DNA of 64,000 nt from JALORV01 sp963712485 (GTDB lineage Bacteria > Pseudomonadota > Gammaproteobacteria > Burkholderiales > Burkholderiaceae_F), in NCBI GenBank assembly GCA_963712485.1, contig CAVQID010000059.1, forward strand, positions 1-64,000, given 5' to 3'. A program made the position numbers and the translations under genes. This document shows positions 37,415 through 46,278 of the stretch, one piece after another. The stretch's first letter is position 1. Every line of letters starts with the position of its first letter. The notes under the pieces were generated by a model that saw nothing but the letters and a program-made list of their open reading frames with translations, had not been told where the DNA came from and did no database searches.

Positions 37415-38476
37415 CTACGAATCGAGAACGGGCGCACTGACCGCCCCTGAAAGAAGGCAGCCGAGTCCGCGCGCGGCGAGGTCGTCAGCGTGCACGCGAA
37501 CCAGCGGGACGTCCCGAAGCTGCTCGGTGAAGCGGCCCTTGCTTTCGAAACCGCTCCGCAACGCGGCGGGGTTGAGTGCGGGGCCGAGCCCTTGCAGCAC
37601 GCCACCCGTGAGGTAAACGCCACCCAGGGCGCCCACGGCCAGACAGAGGTCGCCCGCGAACTGCCCAAGGGCATGCGCAAATGCATTCGCCGCACGGACC
37701 GCGTGCGGCTCGCCGACCAGCGCACGCGCAGCGACTGCGGCGGCGGCAACGGGCTGCTCAGCACTGCATGCCGCGGCGTCGAACAGTGCCAGTCCTGCAC
37801 CGCTCAGCAGCCGCTCCCACGAAACCCTTCCGTGCAATCGAGCCGCCAGGTCTCGCGCGGCGCGTGCGTCGTCAGTGGCCACTGCCGCAGTCATGTGGCC
37901 GGCTTCGCTCGCGAGGATGCGTGGCGCCCCGGGATCGTCCAGCACTATCGCGGCGCCGAGTCCGGTGCCTACGCCGATCAGGACCTTGGGGGCTGCAGCG
38001 ACGGCGCACCCTGCGCTGGCCTCCAGCTCAGCCGGCGCGAGTGTGTGCAGGCCGGCGGCAGCGGCGACGAGATCATTGACAAGACGGAGCCGGGTCAGTC
38101 CTGCGCTCGCTCGCAAGTGCGCCGAGTCGAGCGTCCAGTTCCGATTCGTCATCGGCAGCGTTGCCTTGCCGCTGATCGGCAGCGCGACGGCGAGCATCGC
38201 CTGTGTCGCCTGTGAACCGACGTCGCGCCGATACGCGTGAATGACCGCGGCGATGTCGGCAAAGTCGTCATTCTGGTAGGTCCGGAAGGCGCCTCGCGCC
38301 AGCCCATCGCGCGGGTTCCAGCGATCGAATCGAGCGTGGGTGCCGCCGATATCAGCGACCAGCCATTCGCCACTCGCAGCGGACAGCCGGTGAGCAAAGA
38401 CGTTGGCGGCGGTCAGACGGTCCGCGCTCGAGGTCGCTTGCGCGACTGACGATGCGGCCGAGGGACTTCTGCCCAT
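37415..38476 (-). CDS. glk: Glucokinase (Glk family)
   Basis: The product has 353 residues and phosphorylates glucose with ATP to glucose 6-phosphate. The phosphate-binding loop is EWLVADIGGTHARFDRW, the sugar site includes LRLVNDLVAAAAGL, and the ATP-binding part has VLIGVGTGLGAAIV and GGVYLTGGVLQGL. About 30 N-terminal residues are longer than usual. ATG 38476 has GAAGG at good spacing; ATG 38482 is too close to it. It is the first gene of the trehalose operon and would recycle glucose released by the GH15 enzyme into the OtsA substrate pool. Confidence 0.88.
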   Translation of the reverse strand: MGRSPSAASSVAQATSSADRLTAANVFAHRLSAASGEWLVADIGGTHARFDRWNPRDGLARGAFRTYQNDDFADIAAVIHAYRRDVGSQATQAMLAVALPISGKATLPMTNRNWTLDSAHLRASAGLTRLRLVNDLVAAAAGLHTLAPAELEASAGCAVAAAPKVLIGVGTGLGAAIVLDDPGAPRILASEAGHMTAAVATDDARAARDLAARLHGRVSWERLLSGAGLALFDAAACSAEQPVAAAAVAARALVGEPHAVRAANAFAHALGQFAGDLCLAVGALGGVYLTGGVLQGLGPALNPAALRSGFESKGRFTEQLRDVPLVRVHADDLAARGLGCLLSGAVSAPVLDS

Positions 38477-38482
38477 ACTCAT

Positions 38483-39005
38483 GACCTTCTCATTCCTTCA
38501 TCCGCGCCCGTTGCCATCGATGCGAAGGCGGGCGGCATCGCAGGCGTTATGGCGGGACAGTTGAGTACATTGGCCGCGTGGCCAGGGGTCCTATGCCGTT
38601 CGCAAGCAAGGCGCAGGCCATGCGGCTGATCACCACCGCATCGCCAGTCCATTGCCATCACGGTGACGCAAGCGGCGCTCTGGACGCAACGTCGTCGCCG
38701 CAGATGGCAGCAATCTTCGGGCCGCAAGGAGTCGCCGGTGACGCGCGCAGTATTTTCTGGTGCAGGAACAGCGCTGCGAGCAGCCTGGATGAGGGGATCG
38801 TTGCTCCGTCCGCATGGGCAATCGTAGACCAAGCCACCGATCGAGGCGAGCTCGCAGGGCAGGAGCTTTCCGAGCTTGGTGGGATGTCGGCGAACCGGTG
38901 GTTGCTGCCGAGCCCGCGAGTCGCGGCGAAGCCGCGTCACGGCAGCCTGCACCTGATCCTGGCTGAAGCCGAGCCGGCCGGACGGACCCGTATCATCGTC
39001 GCCTC
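38483..39005. other. Intergenic stretch between divergent glk and rmuC
   Basis: About 520 bases. Frames of 140-160 codons are open on both strands, but they are rich in Arg, His and Cys, match nothing I recognise, and lack convincing ribosome sites. The promoters for the trehalose operon and for rmuC should be here. I see no clear hairpin or operator. Confidence 0.4.
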
Positions 39006-40397
39006 ATGACTGAATCGCTCATTGTTGCTCTTGCCATTGGTGCGGCCGTCCTCGTGTTGGCGGCAATCGTCGTCTTGAGGTCGCGCCACTCCGCGATCGC
39101 GGTGCTCGAACGCCTGGACGAACTCGCGCGTGCCAACGAGCGGCTGGAGCGCGAATTGCGCACCGCGATCGAGGCCTCCGCGGCGACACTGAGAATGGAA
39201 ACGGGCGCGCGTCTCGGCGAATTGCAGACCGGACTGGTACAGCTGGTCACAGGACTCGGTGGCGTGCAAGGCCAGCAGCTGCTCGGCTTCGGCCAGCAGG
39301 TGGCGCGCATGTCGGAGTCCGCGGAATCCGCGGCGCGCATGAACCGCGAGGAGAGCGCGCAGCATCTGAAGGATTTCGCCACCGGCATGCAGTTGCAGAT
39401 CGGCGACCTGACGCGCGCAATCCAGCAGAACCTGGCGGACGTACGCACGACTCTGCAGGGTCAACTGACCAGCCTGCAGCAGGGTAATGAAACGAAACTG
39501 GACCAGATGCGGGCGACGGTCGAGGAAAAGCTCCAAAGCACGCTCGAGGCACGGCTCGGAGAGTCGTTCAAGCTGGTGTCGGATCGTCTCGAGCAGGTGC
39601 ACCGCGGGCTGGGAGAGATGCAGACGCTGGCGGCCGGTGTGGGTGATCTCAAGCGCGTGCTGTCCAACGTCAAGTCGCGCGGCGGCTATGGCGAGGTACA
39701 ACTGGCCGCACTGCTCGAGCAGCTGCTGACCGCCGAGCAGTACGCGGTCAATGTCGCGACGCGACCGGGCTCCCGGGAACGCGTCGAGTTCGCGGTCAGG
39801 CTTCCGGGCCAGAAGGACGCTCCCTGCTGGCTGCCGATTGACTCGAAGTTTCCGGTGGAAGACTATGAACGGCTGCAACTGGCGCAGGACCGGGCTGACG
39901 CCGTTGCGATCGAGGAGGCCGGCCGCAACCTCGAGAGGACCGTGAAGACGCAGGCGCGCATGATCCGCGAGAAGTATCTCGAACCGCCGCACACGACGGA
40001 TTTCGCGCTGATGTTCTTGGCGACCGAAGGGCTGTACGCCGAAGTGCTGCGGCGTCCCGGGCTGGTGGAATCCATGCAGCGTGAACAACGCGTCGTGGTG
40101 ACCGGACCGACGACACTTTCGGCCATGCTCAACAGCTTGCAGATGGGCTTCCGCACGCTGGCCCTGGAACAGCGGTCCGCCGAGGTCTGGCAGGTGCTCG
40201 GGGCAGTGAAGACGGAGTTCGGCAAGTTCGGCGACGTATTGGGCAAGGTCAAGGCGCAACTGCAGACCGCATCGAATACGATCGAGCAGGCGGAGACGCG
40301 CACGCGCCGGATGACGCGCGCGCTGCGGGCGGTCGAGGCGCTGCCGGCTGAGCAGGCAACACAATTGCTGCCGCCCGAGCGCAGCGACGACGGCTGA
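39006..40397 (+). CDS. rmuC: DNA recombination protein RmuC
   Basis: A 463-residue protein with an N-terminal membrane helix (LIVALAIGAAVLVLAAIVVL), about 180 residues of coiled coil, and the RmuC nuclease-like domain. In that domain KRVLSNVKSRGGYGEVQLAALLEQLL, LPIDSKFPVEDYERL and RTVKTQARMIREKYLEPP are characteristic. RmuC limits recombination between inverted repeats and has been linked to phage defence in some bacteria; its PD-(D/E)XK-like core includes the D and K of DSKFP. Five bases separate its stop from the following response regulator. Confidence 0.92.
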   Translation: MTESLIVALAIGAAVLVLAAIVVLRSRHSAIAVLERLDELARANERLERELRTAIEASAATLRMETGARLGELQTGLVQLVTGLGGVQGQQLLGFGQQVARMSESAESAARMNREESAQHLKDFATGMQLQIGDLTRAIQQNLADVRTTLQGQLTSLQQGNETKLDQMRATVEEKLQSTLEARLGESFKLVSDRLEQVHRGLGEMQTLAAGVGDLKRVLSNVKSRGGYGEVQLAALLEQLLTAEQYAVNVATRPGSRERVEFAVRLPGQKDAPCWLPIDSKFPVEDYERLQLAQDRADAVAIEEAGRNLERTVKTQARMIREKYLEPPHTTDFALMFLATEGLYAEVLRRPGLVESMQREQRVVVTGPTTLSAMLNSLQMGFRTLALEQRSAEVWQVLGAVKTEFGKFGDVLGKVKAQLQTASNTIEQAETRTRRMTRALRAVEALPAEQATQLLPPERSDDG

Positions 40398-40401
40398 AGA
40401 G

Positions 40402-40812
40402 ATGCCCGGCAGCACCGGCCAGACATTCGATGCGGGAGCGACTCCGGGCCGGGTGATGATCGTCGACGACAACCGCGACGCCGCCGAGACGCTGTCGGCA
40501 CTGCTGCAGCTCGACGGCAACCAGATCGAAATCGCCTACAGCGGAACCGAGGCGATCGACAAGGGCGCGAAGTTCCTGCCGCAGCTGGTGCTGCTCGACA
40601 TCGGCATGCCGGGAATGGATGGCTATCACACTTGTCGCGCAGTGCGTGCGTGCGACTGGGGCAGCAACGCGATGATTGTTGCGGTCACGGGTTGGGGCCA
40701 GGAGACCGACCGGCGCATGAGCCGCGAAGCCGGTTTCGATGGACACCTCGTGAAGCCGGTTGAATATGCCGCGCTCAAGGATCTGCTGCGTCGGGCGACG
40801 AAAGGCTCCTGA
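40402..40812 (+). CDS. Stand-alone receiver-domain response regulator
   Basis: A 136-residue CheY-like protein with no output domain. The acidic pocket is RVMIVDDNRDAAETL, the phospho-acceptor Asp is in LVLLDIGMPGMDGYH, and the switch Thr and Lys are in VAVTGWGQ and LVKPVE. The sequence resembles receivers of hybrid kinases and could serve as a phospho-sink or phosphotransfer partner. It directly follows rmuC (5 bp). The orphan MASE1 hybrid kinase at 19-21 kb carries a similar receiver, but no link can be shown. Confidence 0.85.
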   Translation: MPGSTGQTFDAGATPGRVMIVDDNRDAAETLSALLQLDGNQIEIAYSGTEAIDKGAKFLPQLVLLDIGMPGMDGYHTCRAVRACDWGSNAMIVAVTGWGQETDRRMSREAGFDGHLVKPVEYAALKDLLRRATKGS

Positions 40813-40838
40813 GCTCTGCGCGTGGGAGGAGGTGGACG

Positions 40839-41243
40839 ATGGTGATGCGCATCGTGAGGTTGGGCACTCCCCGCGCCCGGGACGAAGGCGTGCGCATTGG
40901 TACCGTGCGCCGTCCGCCGCGCGGTGTGCCGAAGACGGAATTCGCTGCCAAGGACTGGTACGACGTGTGGTTTCCCAACCTCTCGCCCAGCGCAGAGACA
41001 ATGAAAATCGGCCAGGCTGCACGGACGCCGGCAGAGTGGGCCGGCTTCATCCGCAAGTACCGCGCCGAGATGGCCCGGTCGGACAACGCGCATTCCATCG
41101 GCCTACTGGCGGCGCTGTCACACCAGAGCAATTTTTCGGTGGGGTGTTACTGCGAGGACGAGGCACGTTGCCATCGCTCGATCCTGCGCGTGCTGCTGCG
41201 AGACCAGGGCGCCGCCATCGCCGACGGCGAGTCCGCTGCCTAG
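40839..41243 (+). CDS. DUF488 family protein (YeaO-like)
   Basis: A 134-residue protein of the DUF488 family. Features are RIGTVRRPPRGVPKTEFAAK at the start, YDVWFPNLSPSAE, and the ending SVGCYCEDEARCHRSILRVLL, where the Cys-x-C and C-H-R group is the conserved core. The function is unknown; related proteins are often near stress or regulatory genes. The stop overlaps the 3' end of the convergent aminotransferase gene by 4 bases. Confidence 0.8.
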   Translation: MVMRIVRLGTPRARDEGVRIGTVRRPPRGVPKTEFAAKDWYDVWFPNLSPSAETMKIGQAARTPAEWAGFIRKYRAEMARSDNAHSIGLLAALSHQSNFSVGCYCEDEARCHRSILRVLLRDQGAAIADGESAA

Positions 41244-42397
41244 AGCGCGCTGGTAATGCGTTGCAGCGCCTCGCGCAGCGTCGAGTCGCTCTTCGCGAAG
41301 CAGAAGCGCACGACGCGGCGGTCCTGCGGCGCGTTGTAGAAGACGGAGACCGGAATGACGGCGACGCCGTACTTCACGATCATCGTCTGGGCGAATTCTG
41401 TTTCCGGGTCGTCGCTCAGCGACGAATAGTCGGCCAGCACAAAATAAGTGCCCTCGCAAGGCAGCACGCGAAACGGCGTGCTGCTGAGGCCATCGATCAG
41501 CAGATCGCGCTTGGCTTGGTAGAACGCCGGCAACTGCAGATACGGCGTCGGATCCTTCAGGTAGGCCGCAAAGGCATGCTGCGCGGGTGTGTTCACGGCG
41601 AACACCATGAACTGATGCACCTTGCGCATCTCGGTGGTGAGCGCCGCGGGCGCGCAGACATGGCCCACTTTCCAGCCGGTCGTATGAAAGGTTTTGCCGA
41701 AGCTCGAGACGACGACCGCGCGGGCGGCGAGCGCGGGCGAGCGCATCAGCGACTGGTGCGTTCTGCCGTCGAAGATGATGTGCTCGTACACCTCGTCGGA
41801 CAGCAGCAGCACGCCAGTGCCTTCGACGATGTCTTCCAGCGCGGCGAGGTCTTCAGGCCGGAGCAGGCGCCCGGTGGGGTTGTGCGGAAAATTGAGCATC
41901 AGCAGCCGGGTCTTCGGCGTGATGGCCCCGCGCACGCGTTCCCAGTCAGGCGCGTAGTCGCGCGTTGCATCGAGGGGCACAAAGACCGGGCGCCCGCCCG
42001 CCAGCACGATCGACGGTACATAGCTGTCGTAAACCGGTTCCAGGACGATGACCTCATCGCCCGGTTGCACCAGCGCGAGCACGCTGGCCATGATCGCCTG
42101 TGTCGCACCCGCTGTGATCGTGATCTCGGTCTCGGCATCGTGACGATGGTGATAGAGATCTGCGTTCTTGGCGGCAATCGCCTCGCGCAGTGCGCCAACA
42201 CCACTCATCGGCGCGTACTGGTTGTGCCCGTCGCGGACTGCGTCGCTGAGGTGCTGCTGCAGCACCGGGTCGCAATTGAAGTCGGGAAAGCCCTGGCCAA
42301 GATTGACCGCGTGATGCCTGGCCGCCAGCTGGGACATGATCGTGAAGATCGTCGTCCCGACATTGGGCAGTTTCGACACGGAGCGTTGCGGCAGCAT
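41240..42397 (-). CDS. Methionine-type aminotransferase (YbdL/MtnE-like, class I PLP)
   Basis: A 385-residue fold-type I aminotransferase. It starts SKLPNVGTTIFTIMSQLAA, then HHAVNLGQGFPDF and NQYAPMSGVGALREA, closely following the pattern of E. coli YbdL, which transaminates methionine and is used in methionine salvage. The PLP-lysine is in SSFGKTFHTTGWKVGH, the cofactor Asn in LNFPHNPTG, and the substrate-binding Arg in VVRFCFAK. The gene is divergent from the RutE-like gene over a 96-bp AT-rich gap. The substrate is assigned by resemblance. Confidence 0.87.
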   Translation of the reverse strand: MLPQRSVSKLPNVGTTIFTIMSQLAARHHAVNLGQGFPDFNCDPVLQQHLSDAVRDGHNQYAPMSGVGALREAIAAKNADLYHHRHDAETEITITAGATQAIMASVLALVQPGDEVIVLEPVYDSYVPSIVLAGGRPVFVPLDATRDYAPDWERVRGAITPKTRLLMLNFPHNPTGRLLRPEDLAALEDIVEGTGVLLLSDEVYEHIIFDGRTHQSLMRSPALAARAVVVSSFGKTFHTTGWKVGHVCAPAALTTEMRKVHQFMVFAVNTPAQHAFAAYLKDPTPYLQLPAFYQAKRDLLIDGLSSTPFRVLPCEGTYFVLADYSSLSDDPETEFAQTMIVKYGVAVIPVSVFYNAPQDRRVVRFCFAKSDSTLREALQRITSAL

Positions 42398-42493
42398 GAA
42401 TATCCTGTAAAAACAAATATTTAGGATGGATCGAATTATACTTCGCGGACTTCGCCGCAGTTCGCTTCCTTCAGTTTCACTGACCGGCCTTCG

Positions 42494-43090
42494 ATGACCC
42501 CTGATCGACTCGACGATGCGGCATTGGACCTTGTGTTTCGCGCCGCGCGCACGCACAACGCGTGGCTCGACCGCGCGGTGCCGGAAGTCTTGCTGCAGGA
42601 CATCTACGAGCTTTACAAATGGGGCCCCACCAGCGCGAACTGTTCGCCGCAGCGTGTGGTCTTCGTCCGGTCTCCGCAGGCGAAGGAGCGACTGCTGGCC
42701 TGCATGAATCCCGGCAACGTGGAGAAGACCCGTCAGGCCCCGGTGACGGCGATCCTGGCGATGGACATGCACTTCTACGATGAACTGCCGGAACTGTTCC
42801 CGCATGCACCCGACGCACGCTCCTGGTTCGCGGGCAAGCCGGCCCTGATCGAAAGCACCGCTTTCCGCAACAGTTCACTGCAGGGTGGCTACTTCATCAT
42901 CGCCGCGCGTGCGCTCGGGCTCGACTGCGGCCCGATGTCCGGTTTCGACGCAACCCGGCTCAATGCCGAGTTCTTTCCGGATGGCCGCTGGCGCGTGAAC
43001 TTCGTCTGCAACCTGGGCTACGGCGACGCCTCGGCGCTGCTTGCGCGGTCGCCACGGCTGTCGTTCGACGCAGCCTGTCGGGTGCTGTGA
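42494..43090 (+). CDS. Nitroreductase-family malonic semialdehyde reductase (RutE-like)
   Basis: A 198-residue FMN protein of the RutE/HadB branch of nitroreductases. ARTHNAWLDRAVPEVLLQDI and YELYKWGPTSANCSPQRVVF are the RutE-type N-terminal FMN-binding region, and FRNSSLQGGYFIIAARALGL and GPMSGFD follow the family. RutE reduces malonic semialdehyde in pyrimidine breakdown; no other rut gene is present here, so the substrate could differ. It is first in a three-gene unit with an M14 peptidase (1 bp gap) and the GNAT-exonuclease fusion. Confidence 0.85.
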   Translation: MTPDRLDDAALDLVFRAARTHNAWLDRAVPEVLLQDIYELYKWGPTSANCSPQRVVFVRSPQAKERLLACMNPGNVEKTRQAPVTAILAMDMHFYDELPELFPHAPDARSWFAGKPALIESTAFRNSSLQGGYFIIAARALGLDCGPMSGFDATRLNAEFFPDGRWRVNFVCNLGYGDASALLARSPRLSFDAACRVL

Positions 43091-43091
43091 C

Positions 43092-44225
43092 ATGGCCATC
43101 GGAATCAGCAGTGCGTTTGACAGTGGCTCCATCGTCGTCGTCCGTATCGGCGAAGCGGACGCCGATCTGCGCATCCGTCACGACGTGCACGGCGATGGTG
43201 AGCCCGGCGAGTTCCTGCAGTGGTTTCACTTCCGCGTCAGCGGGGCCGAGGACTCCGGCGCATCGCTGCGCGTGCTCAACGCCGGCGAAACCACGTATCC
43301 CGGCGGATGGCCTGGCTACCGCGCAGTGGCCAGTGTCGACCGCCGCGACTGGGTGCGCGTGCCGACCTCGTTCGACGGCGCGGTCATGGCCATCCAGCTA
43401 CCCCCCGGACCGCCGGTGTATGTCGCGTACTTCGAGCCGTTTTCGTGGGACCGGCATCTTGCGCTGCTGGCAGACTGCGTGGCACGCGGTGCCCGTCGAC
43501 GCCAGCTGGGCAGCAGTATCCAGGGTCGCGACCTCGACGAACTGATCGTCGGCGAAGGCGGTCGACCCGTGTGGGTCATTGCGCGGCAGCATCCCGGAGA
43601 GACGATGGCCGAATGGTTCATCGAGGGATTGCTGCAGCGACTGCTCGATCCGGCGGATGCGGTAGCACGCGAACTGCGACGGATGGCGACGTTTCACATC
43701 GTTCCCAACATGAATCCCGACGGCTCGGTGCTTGGCAACCTGCGGACTAATGCGGCCGGTGCCAACCTCAACCGGGAATGGCTGCAGCCTTCTGTCGAGC
43801 GCAGTCCGGAAGTTCTCGCCGTGCGCGACGCAATCCACGCCTCCGGCTGTGCTGCGTTCTTCGATATCCACGGCGACGAGAATCTGCCTTATGTCTTCGT
43901 GGCAGGCTGCGAGATGCTGCCGGGGTTCAGCACCCGACAGGCGGATGAGCAGGCGGCCTTTGCGGCCGACTTCGGCGCCGCGAGTCCGGACTTCCAGAGC
44001 CAGCATGGCTACGCCGCCAGCAAGTACAAGGACGACGTGCTGAAGCTGGCGTCGAAATACATCGGCCACTCGTTCGGCTGCCTGTCCCTGACGCTGGAAA
44101 TGCCGTTCAAGGACAATGCCAATGCCCCGGATGAGCGCCACGGCTGGAGCGCTGCGCGCAGTGCACGACTGGGTGCAGACATGCTCGGACCGCTGCGCGA
44201 CCACCTGCTGCGCACTGAGTCATGA
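43092..44225 (+). CDS. M14 metallocarboxypeptidase, cytosolic carboxypeptidase (CCP)-like
   Basis: A 377-residue zinc carboxypeptidase. An N-terminal beta-sandwich (residues 1-115, with FLQWFHFRVSG) precedes the catalytic domain, as in CCP/AGBL proteins. Zinc ligands are His167 and Glu170 in ARQHPGETMAEWF and His260 in FFDIHGDE. Substrate residues are in NPDGSVLGNLRTNAAGANLN, and the catalytic Glu is in LTLEMPFKD (about 336). Bacterial CCP-like enzymes remove C-terminal acidic residues or trim peptides; the target is unknown. It lies in an operon between the RutE-like reductase and the GNAT-exonuclease gene, overlapping the latter by 4 bases. Confidence 0.87.
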   Translation: MAIGISSAFDSGSIVVVRIGEADADLRIRHDVHGDGEPGEFLQWFHFRVSGAEDSGASLRVLNAGETTYPGGWPGYRAVASVDRRDWVRVPTSFDGAVMAIQLPPGPPVYVAYFEPFSWDRHLALLADCVARGARRRQLGSSIQGRDLDELIVGEGGRPVWVIARQHPGETMAEWFIEGLLQRLLDPADAVARELRRMATFHIVPNMNPDGSVLGNLRTNAAGANLNREWLQPSVERSPEVLAVRDAIHASGCAAFFDIHGDENLPYVFVAGCEMLPGFSTRQADEQAAFAADFGAASPDFQSQHGYAASKYKDDVLKLASKYIGHSFGCLSLTLEMPFKDNANAPDERHGWSAARSARLGADMLGPLRDHLLRTES

Positions 44226-45277
44226 CGCCAATCAACGCTCAGAAGGTGACACTGAAGCGCGCTCACGCGGCGGATCGCGCGCGCGTGTACGAGTGGCTGA
44301 TCGGGTCCGATCTCACCGTCAACATGATGGGCGGCGCGATGTACCCGGATCGCCCGATTCCGTCCGTAGAGATTTTCACGACACGTTATCCCGAGCTTTT
44401 CTTCGACGGGCGCCGGCCGTTTGCCGGGCGCATGTTCATCATCAACGCGCGCGGGGAGGACATCGGCTGCGTCTCGCACGGGCCGATCGACGTGCTGAAT
44501 GACGTGGTCGAGCTCGATATCTGGCTGTCGGAGCGGCGCCTGGCGGGTCACGGCTACGGCTCCGAGGCACTCGTTGCATTGTGCGACTGGCTGCAGGAAA
44601 ACTACGGCGTGAACCGGTTCCTGGTGCGACCGTCGCGGCGCAATGTGAAGGCCTTGCGAGCGATGCGGCGCGCCGGATTCCGCGAGACCGATCTTCCGGC
44701 GGCGCAGATCGTCGCCAAGCTCGCACTGCCGGCTGGCGAGTATGCGGACGAATTGCTGCTGTTTCGTATCCTGCCCGCTCCGTCGGGCCTGTTCCGTCCG
44801 GATCCGGCACAGACCTATGTGTTCATCGACAGCGAGTTCACCAACCTGACCGCGCCGCAGCTGATCAGCGTCGGCGCGGTCGCGACCGATTCAACGGCGT
44901 TCTACGCCGAGCTCGAGGGCTGGGATCCACGCACCGCGAGTCCGTTCGTCAACGACACCGTCTTGCCGCTGCTCGATGGTGATGCGGTGCCGATGGCGAT
45001 GGGCGCCGAAGCACTCACCGAGTGGCTGGGAGAACGGGCGCGCCGCATGTCGACGACGATCATCAGCGACTCGGGATTCGATCGCTGGGCGCTGGCTGAG
45101 CTTTTCGGCAGTGAGAACCTGCCGGCCAACGTGCGCTGGCAGCGCGTGCCGGTCGCCTACGAGGCACTCGATGAAGCCACGCAGCGGCTGAACCTGCGGC
45201 GGCACCATGCGCTCGACGACGCGCGCGCACTGCGCCACCTGGTGCTCGAAGCGCAGTCGGTGGCGCGGACCGTCTAG
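44222..45277 (+). CDS. GNAT acetyltransferase fused to DEDDh 3'-5' exonuclease-like domain
   Basis: This 351-residue protein carries two enzymes in one chain. Residues 1-185 are a GNAT domain: VTLKRAHAADRARVYEWLIG at the start, the acetyl-CoA loop RRLAGHGYGSEALVALCDWL (105-124), and NVKALRAMRRAGFRET. After a short linker, residues 197-345 form a DEDDh nuclease-like domain: TYVFIDSEFTNLT with Asp203 and Glu205, IISDSGFDRWAL with Asp283 (or Asp287), and HHALDDARAL with His328 and Asp333. The opening resembles small 3'-5' exoribonucleases of the Rv2179c type. No frame break lies between the domains, so the fusion is direct. The ATG overlaps the carboxypeptidase stop, and the 3' end overlaps the convergent ADH gene by 4 bases. 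Confidence 0.85.
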   Translation: MTPINAQKVTLKRAHAADRARVYEWLIGSDLTVNMMGGAMYPDRPIPSVEIFTTRYPELFFDGRRPFAGRMFIINARGEDIGCVSHGPIDVLNDVVELDIWLSERRLAGHGYGSEALVALCDWLQENYGVNRFLVRPSRRNVKALRAMRRAGFRETDLPAAQIVAKLALPAGEYADELLLFRILPAPSGLFRPDPAQTYVFIDSEFTNLTAPQLISVGAVATDSTAFYAELEGWDPRTASPFVNDTVLPLLDGDAVPMAMGAEALTEWLGERARRMSTTIISDSGFDRWALAELFGSENLPANVRWQRVPVAYEALDEATQRLNLRRHHALDDARALRHLVLEAQSVARTV

Positions 45278-46278
45278 CGGCAGTCGAGCACCGCAGCGCC
45301 GTTGATCCTGCCCGCCCGTACTGCGGCAAGTGCTTCGTTGGCGTCGCGCAGCGCAAACACTTCGATATGCGTGCGCAGCGGAATCTCGGCCGCGAGCCGC
45401 AGAAACTCGTCGCCGTCAGCACGCGTGAGATTGGCCACCGAGCGCACACTGCGCTCTCCCCAGAGCAGCCCGTACGGAAACGCGGGGATATCGCTCATGT
45501 GGATCCCGGCGCAGACCACCACGCCGCCTTTGGCGGTGGCTGCGAGTGCTGCAGGAACCAGCGCGCCGACTGGCGCAAAGATGAGGGCCGCATCGAGCGG
45601 TTCGGGTGGAGCGCTGCCGGAGTCGCCCGCCCAGGTGCAACCGAGCGTGCGGGCAAACTCCTGGCCTTCGATGTCGCCGGGCCGGGTGAACGCGTAGACG
45701 TTGCGCTGCTGCCCGATGGCGACCTGCGCAACCAGGTGCGCAGCGGCGCCGAAACCGTAGATTCCGAGGTTCCTGGGCGCGCCCGCCATGCGCAGCGCGC
45801 GATACCCGATCAGCCCCGCGCACAGCAATGGCGCGGCGTGCATATCGTCCAGCGCTTCCGGCAAAGCAAAGCAGAATTCCGCGCGGGCGATGACGTGCTC
45901 GGCGTAACCGCCGTCGCGCGAGTAGCCGGTGAACTGCGGCGTATCGCAGAGGTTCTCGCGATGCGAGCGGCAATACGGGCACACGCCGCAGGTCCCGCCC
46001 AGCCACGGCACACCGACGCGATTACCGCTGCGGAAGCGGTCAACACCCGCGCCGCACGCGAGCACGCGGCCAACGACTTCGTGCCCCGGCACGATCGGTG
46101 ACCGCAGCGGGGTCAACTCACCATCGACGATGTGCAGGTCCGTACGGCAGACACCGCAGGCGCTCACGCGCAGCAGGACCTCGCCAGCGCCCGGCGCGGC
46201 CAATGGCCGATGAAGGGGCTGTAGTGGCGCGCCGACCGCGGTCAGCGCCATTGCGAAGGATTGTTGTTGCATGGTCAT
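45274..46278 (-). CDS. Zinc-dependent alcohol dehydrogenase, AdhP/propanol-preferring type
   Basis: A 334-residue MDR-family alcohol dehydrogenase. The catalytic zinc is held by Cys in SACGVCRTDLHIVDGEL and His-Glu in PGHEVVGRV. The structural zinc cysteines are in GGTCGVCPYCRSHRENLC. The nucleotide loop is NLGIYGFGAAAHLVAQVAIG, where the second Gly of the usual G-x-G-x-x-G is followed by Ala. The ATG at 46278 overlaps the PIN gene stop; a second ATG two codons later is equally possible. It is the last gene of the MCE transporter operon, with no obvious functional link. Confidence 0.85.
   Translation of the reverse strand: MTMQQQSFAMALTAVGAPLQPLHRPLAAPGAGEVLLRVSACGVCRTDLHIVDGELTPLRSPIVPGHEVVGRVLACGAGVDRFRSGNRVGVPWLGGTCGVCPYCRSHRENLCDTPQFTGYSRDGGYAEHVIARAEFCFALPEALDDMHAAPLLCAGLIGYRALRMAGAPRNLGIYGFGAAAHLVAQVAIGQQRNVYAFTRPGDIEGQEFARTLGCTWAGDSGSAPPEPLDAALIFAPVGALVPAALAATAKGGVVVCAGIHMSDIPAFPYGLLWGERSVRSVANLTRADGDEFLRLAAEIPLRTHIEVFALRDANEALAAVRAGRINGAAVLDCR

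Noticed and set aside
38578..39009. Plus-strand frame of 143 codons upstream of rmuC
   Set aside because: No ribosome site or domain; overlapping minus-strand frame is equally open, as expected by chance at high GC.
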